This document shows, piece after piece, positions 62,662 through 64,000 of a DNA stretch of 64,000 nt. Location: positions 307,533 through 371,532 of the forward strand of contig CAURZK010000004.1 of the NCBI GenBank assembly GCA_963529855.1. Reading direction: 5' to 3'. The notes under the pieces were generated by a model, which had not been told where the DNA came from, searched no databases, and saw only the letters and a program-made list of their open reading frames with translations. This DNA is from 34-65-8 sp963529855 (GTDB taxonomy: Bacteria; Pseudomonadota; Alphaproteobacteria; Sphingomonadales; Sphingomonadaceae). Made by a program: the position numbers and the translations under genes. Positions within the stretch are counted from its first letter, which is position 1; each line of letters starts with the position of its first letter.

Positions 62662-63177
62662 TCCGCGGCGGGTCAGTCGGCCGAGTGCTCGCCTCCGCGT
62701 CACCGTCGCGTAAGGCGACCATGGCGAGAGTGCGTCAAGACGGCAGGGTCTGACCTGACGCATCCGGGTTTTTGGGCGCCTCGCGCCTGCGGCGCGACCG
62801 CCGCTCTATTCCGCTAGGCTCACATCCGTTCGCCAAGCTCCACCGGGCCACGCTTCGCGCGTCCCGGCCAAAGGTGATGATCGGACTGGCGGGATGCCGG
62901 AGCCTTGCTCCGGCCTGTCGTCGCCGCGCCTGACCGGCGCGGCGGCGTTTTTCGTTGGGCCTTCCCCTCGTCGCACGGGTGGACGGCGCTCCCTTCTGGG
63001 CCCGGCCCGGCGTCCCGCAAGCCGGCCCTCGACTGCGCTCGGGCTCGGCTCCTCCATTGCATTGCGGCCCTGCGGGTGCGGACCGCCTTCTGGCCGCGCC
63101 CGGCAGGTCGCAGTTCGCCGCCCACCCCCGCTCCGGGGGAGGCCCTGGGGTTTTTGGGGCGGTGCAGGAGGATAGCC
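62662..63177. other. GC-rich non-coding region with two tandem hairpins
   Basis: There is no gene here that I can support in 516 bases. It holds a perfect 8-bp hairpin (GCCGGAGC, CTT, GCTCCGGC, 62896-62914) and the terminator-like stem below. Longer open frames across it have skewed composition and no ribosome site. Possible uses include an origin of transfer or a leader for the ardC-like gene, but nothing proves either. Confidence 0.5.
62922..62952 (+). terminator. Terminator-like hairpin in the non-coding region
   Basis: A perfect 9-bp stem (CGCCGCGCC, TGACC loop, GGCGCGGCG) is followed by GCGTTTTT. It lies about 225 bases before the ardC-like gene and could end the transfer operon or act as an attenuator. 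Confidence 0.65.
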
Positions 63178-63987
63178 ATGCGCCAGAGCGGCAAGCATCG
63201 CGCGCGCGGAGAAGCTGGCAGGAGCCAGCCCCCGGCAGAGCGCGCCAATCTTTACGACGAGGTGACGAACCGGATCGTTGCCGAACTTGAGGCGGGCCGC
63301 GTTCCTTGGGTCCAGCCTTGGGGCCGCCCCAATGGTCAAGGCTTCTCCGCCGCCCCCGGCCTTCCGCGCAATGCGCTCACCAGCCGCAATTACAGCGGCG
63401 TCAACGTGCTCATTCTCTGGGGCGCGGTTATCGAGTGCGGTTATCCTTCGCAATCGTGGCTGACCTTCCGCCAAGCCCTTGAAGCAGGCGGCAACGTCCG
63501 CAAGGGCGAGCGCGGGACCACCGTTGTCTATGCCGACCGCTTCACCCCCGAGGCCGAGAAGGAACGCGCACGCCTGACCGGCGACGAGGCCCGCGCCGTG
63601 CCCTTCCTCAAACGCTTCACCGTGTTCAACGTCGCGCAATGCGAAGGCTTGCGCCCCGGCCTTGCCGCCGGCCCCGCGCCGCTCCCCGAACGCCAGATCG
63701 TGCCCGTCGCCGAAGCGGTTATTGCCGCATCGGGCGTCGATTTCCGCATCGGCGGCAACCGTGCCTTCTATGTACCCGCGCATGATTATGTGCAGGTTCC
63801 GCCGCAACCCGCGTTCTTCGAGCAGATCAACTATTATCGCACCGCGCTGCACGAACTGACCCATTCGACCGGCCACGCCTCGCGCCTCGACCGCAAGATT
63901 CTCAACCCGTTCGGCAGCAAGGACTACGCCCGCGAGGAACTGGTCGCCTTATCTGGACAGTCTGCGCCGTCCGCAACATTGCAGTAA
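63178..63987 (+). pseudogene. ArdC-like antirestriction protein, 3'-broken
   Basis: The N-terminal ssDNA-binding domain (DUF1738-like; NLYDEVTNRIVAELEAGRVPWVQPWG) is followed by the zincin-like peptidase domain with HELTH at 225-229. ArdC proteins protect incoming conjugated DNA. The reading is normal up to REELVA at 63948. The frame then reads LSGQSAPSATLQ and stops, where the family continues with EMG and about 40 or more residues. A sharp break at about 63949 suggests an insertion or rearrangement. The ATG at 63178 follows GGAGG. Truncated at 269 residues. Confidence 0.8.
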
Positions 63988-64000
63988 GGTCGGCGATGGA

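Noticed and set aside
62894..63175. Arg/Pro-rich open frames before the ardC-like gene
   Set aside because: They cross a terminator-like hairpin, have no ribosome site and show only GC-bias composition.

Overview
The window is a high-GC alphaproteobacterial chromosome segment, most likely from the Sphingomonadales. The evidence is the gene order dxr-rseP-bamA-ompH-fabZ-rpmE, an uninterrupted ccmCDEFGHI set, many TonB-dependent receptors, and a luxR-luxI-phytanoyl-dioxygenase cluster. No rRNA gene is present, so the genus cannot be fixed from this sequence.

Bases 1 to about 32,045 are ordinary backbone. They hold isoprenoid and envelope biogenesis (dxr, rseP, bamA, ompH, fabZ), ribosomal protein L31, a prolyl-hydroxylase-like oxygenase, tRNA-His, a Leu/Phe/Val-type dehydrogenase, the cytochrome c maturation operon, kup, yciB, ftsY-mtaB-dapF, a GGDEF/EAL protein, an EVE protein, an MFS carrier, pgsA, oxyR, rnd, aspS, acpP-fabF-mltG and a 2H-phosphoesterase. 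Genes are tightly packed, often with 4-nt start/stop overlaps.

At 31,969-32,045 lies a tRNA with anticodon CAT. A P4-type tyrosine integrase follows directly, and from there to the window end the DNA reads as an integrated mobile island. Its cargo has two catabolic blocks. Block A (33.8-40.2 kb) is a TetR regulator divergent from amidohydrolase, TonB receptor, cyclase-family hydrolase and BKACE. Block B (40.6-57.4 kb) is bracketed by two 70-bp direct repeats. It encodes a TonB receptor, aldehyde dehydrogenase, GMC alcohol oxidase/dehydrogenase, acyl-CoA ligase, a crotonase, SCP2-type thiolase, acyl-CoA dehydrogenase, MFE-2-like SDR, a second TonB receptor broken by one amber codon, a LysR regulator and an alpha-methylacyl-CoA racemase. 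Together these could take a (probably methyl-branched) alcohol to an acid, a CoA ester and beta-oxidation products.

Four copies of one 33-bp element occur only inside block B: before both TonB receptors, before the ligase, and before the LysR gene itself. This is the likely LysR regulon. From 57.9 kb onward come an XRE regulator, LuxR, LuxI, a phytanoyl-dioxygenase-like protein, a small excisionase-like HTH protein overlapping a TraF-type peptidase, a lytic transglycosylase, a membrane protein and a 3'-broken ArdC-like gene. This order resembles the quorum-sensing-controlled excision and transfer module of the Mesorhizobium symbiosis ICE, so the island is best read as the left part of a catabolic integrative and conjugative element whose right end lies beyond the window.
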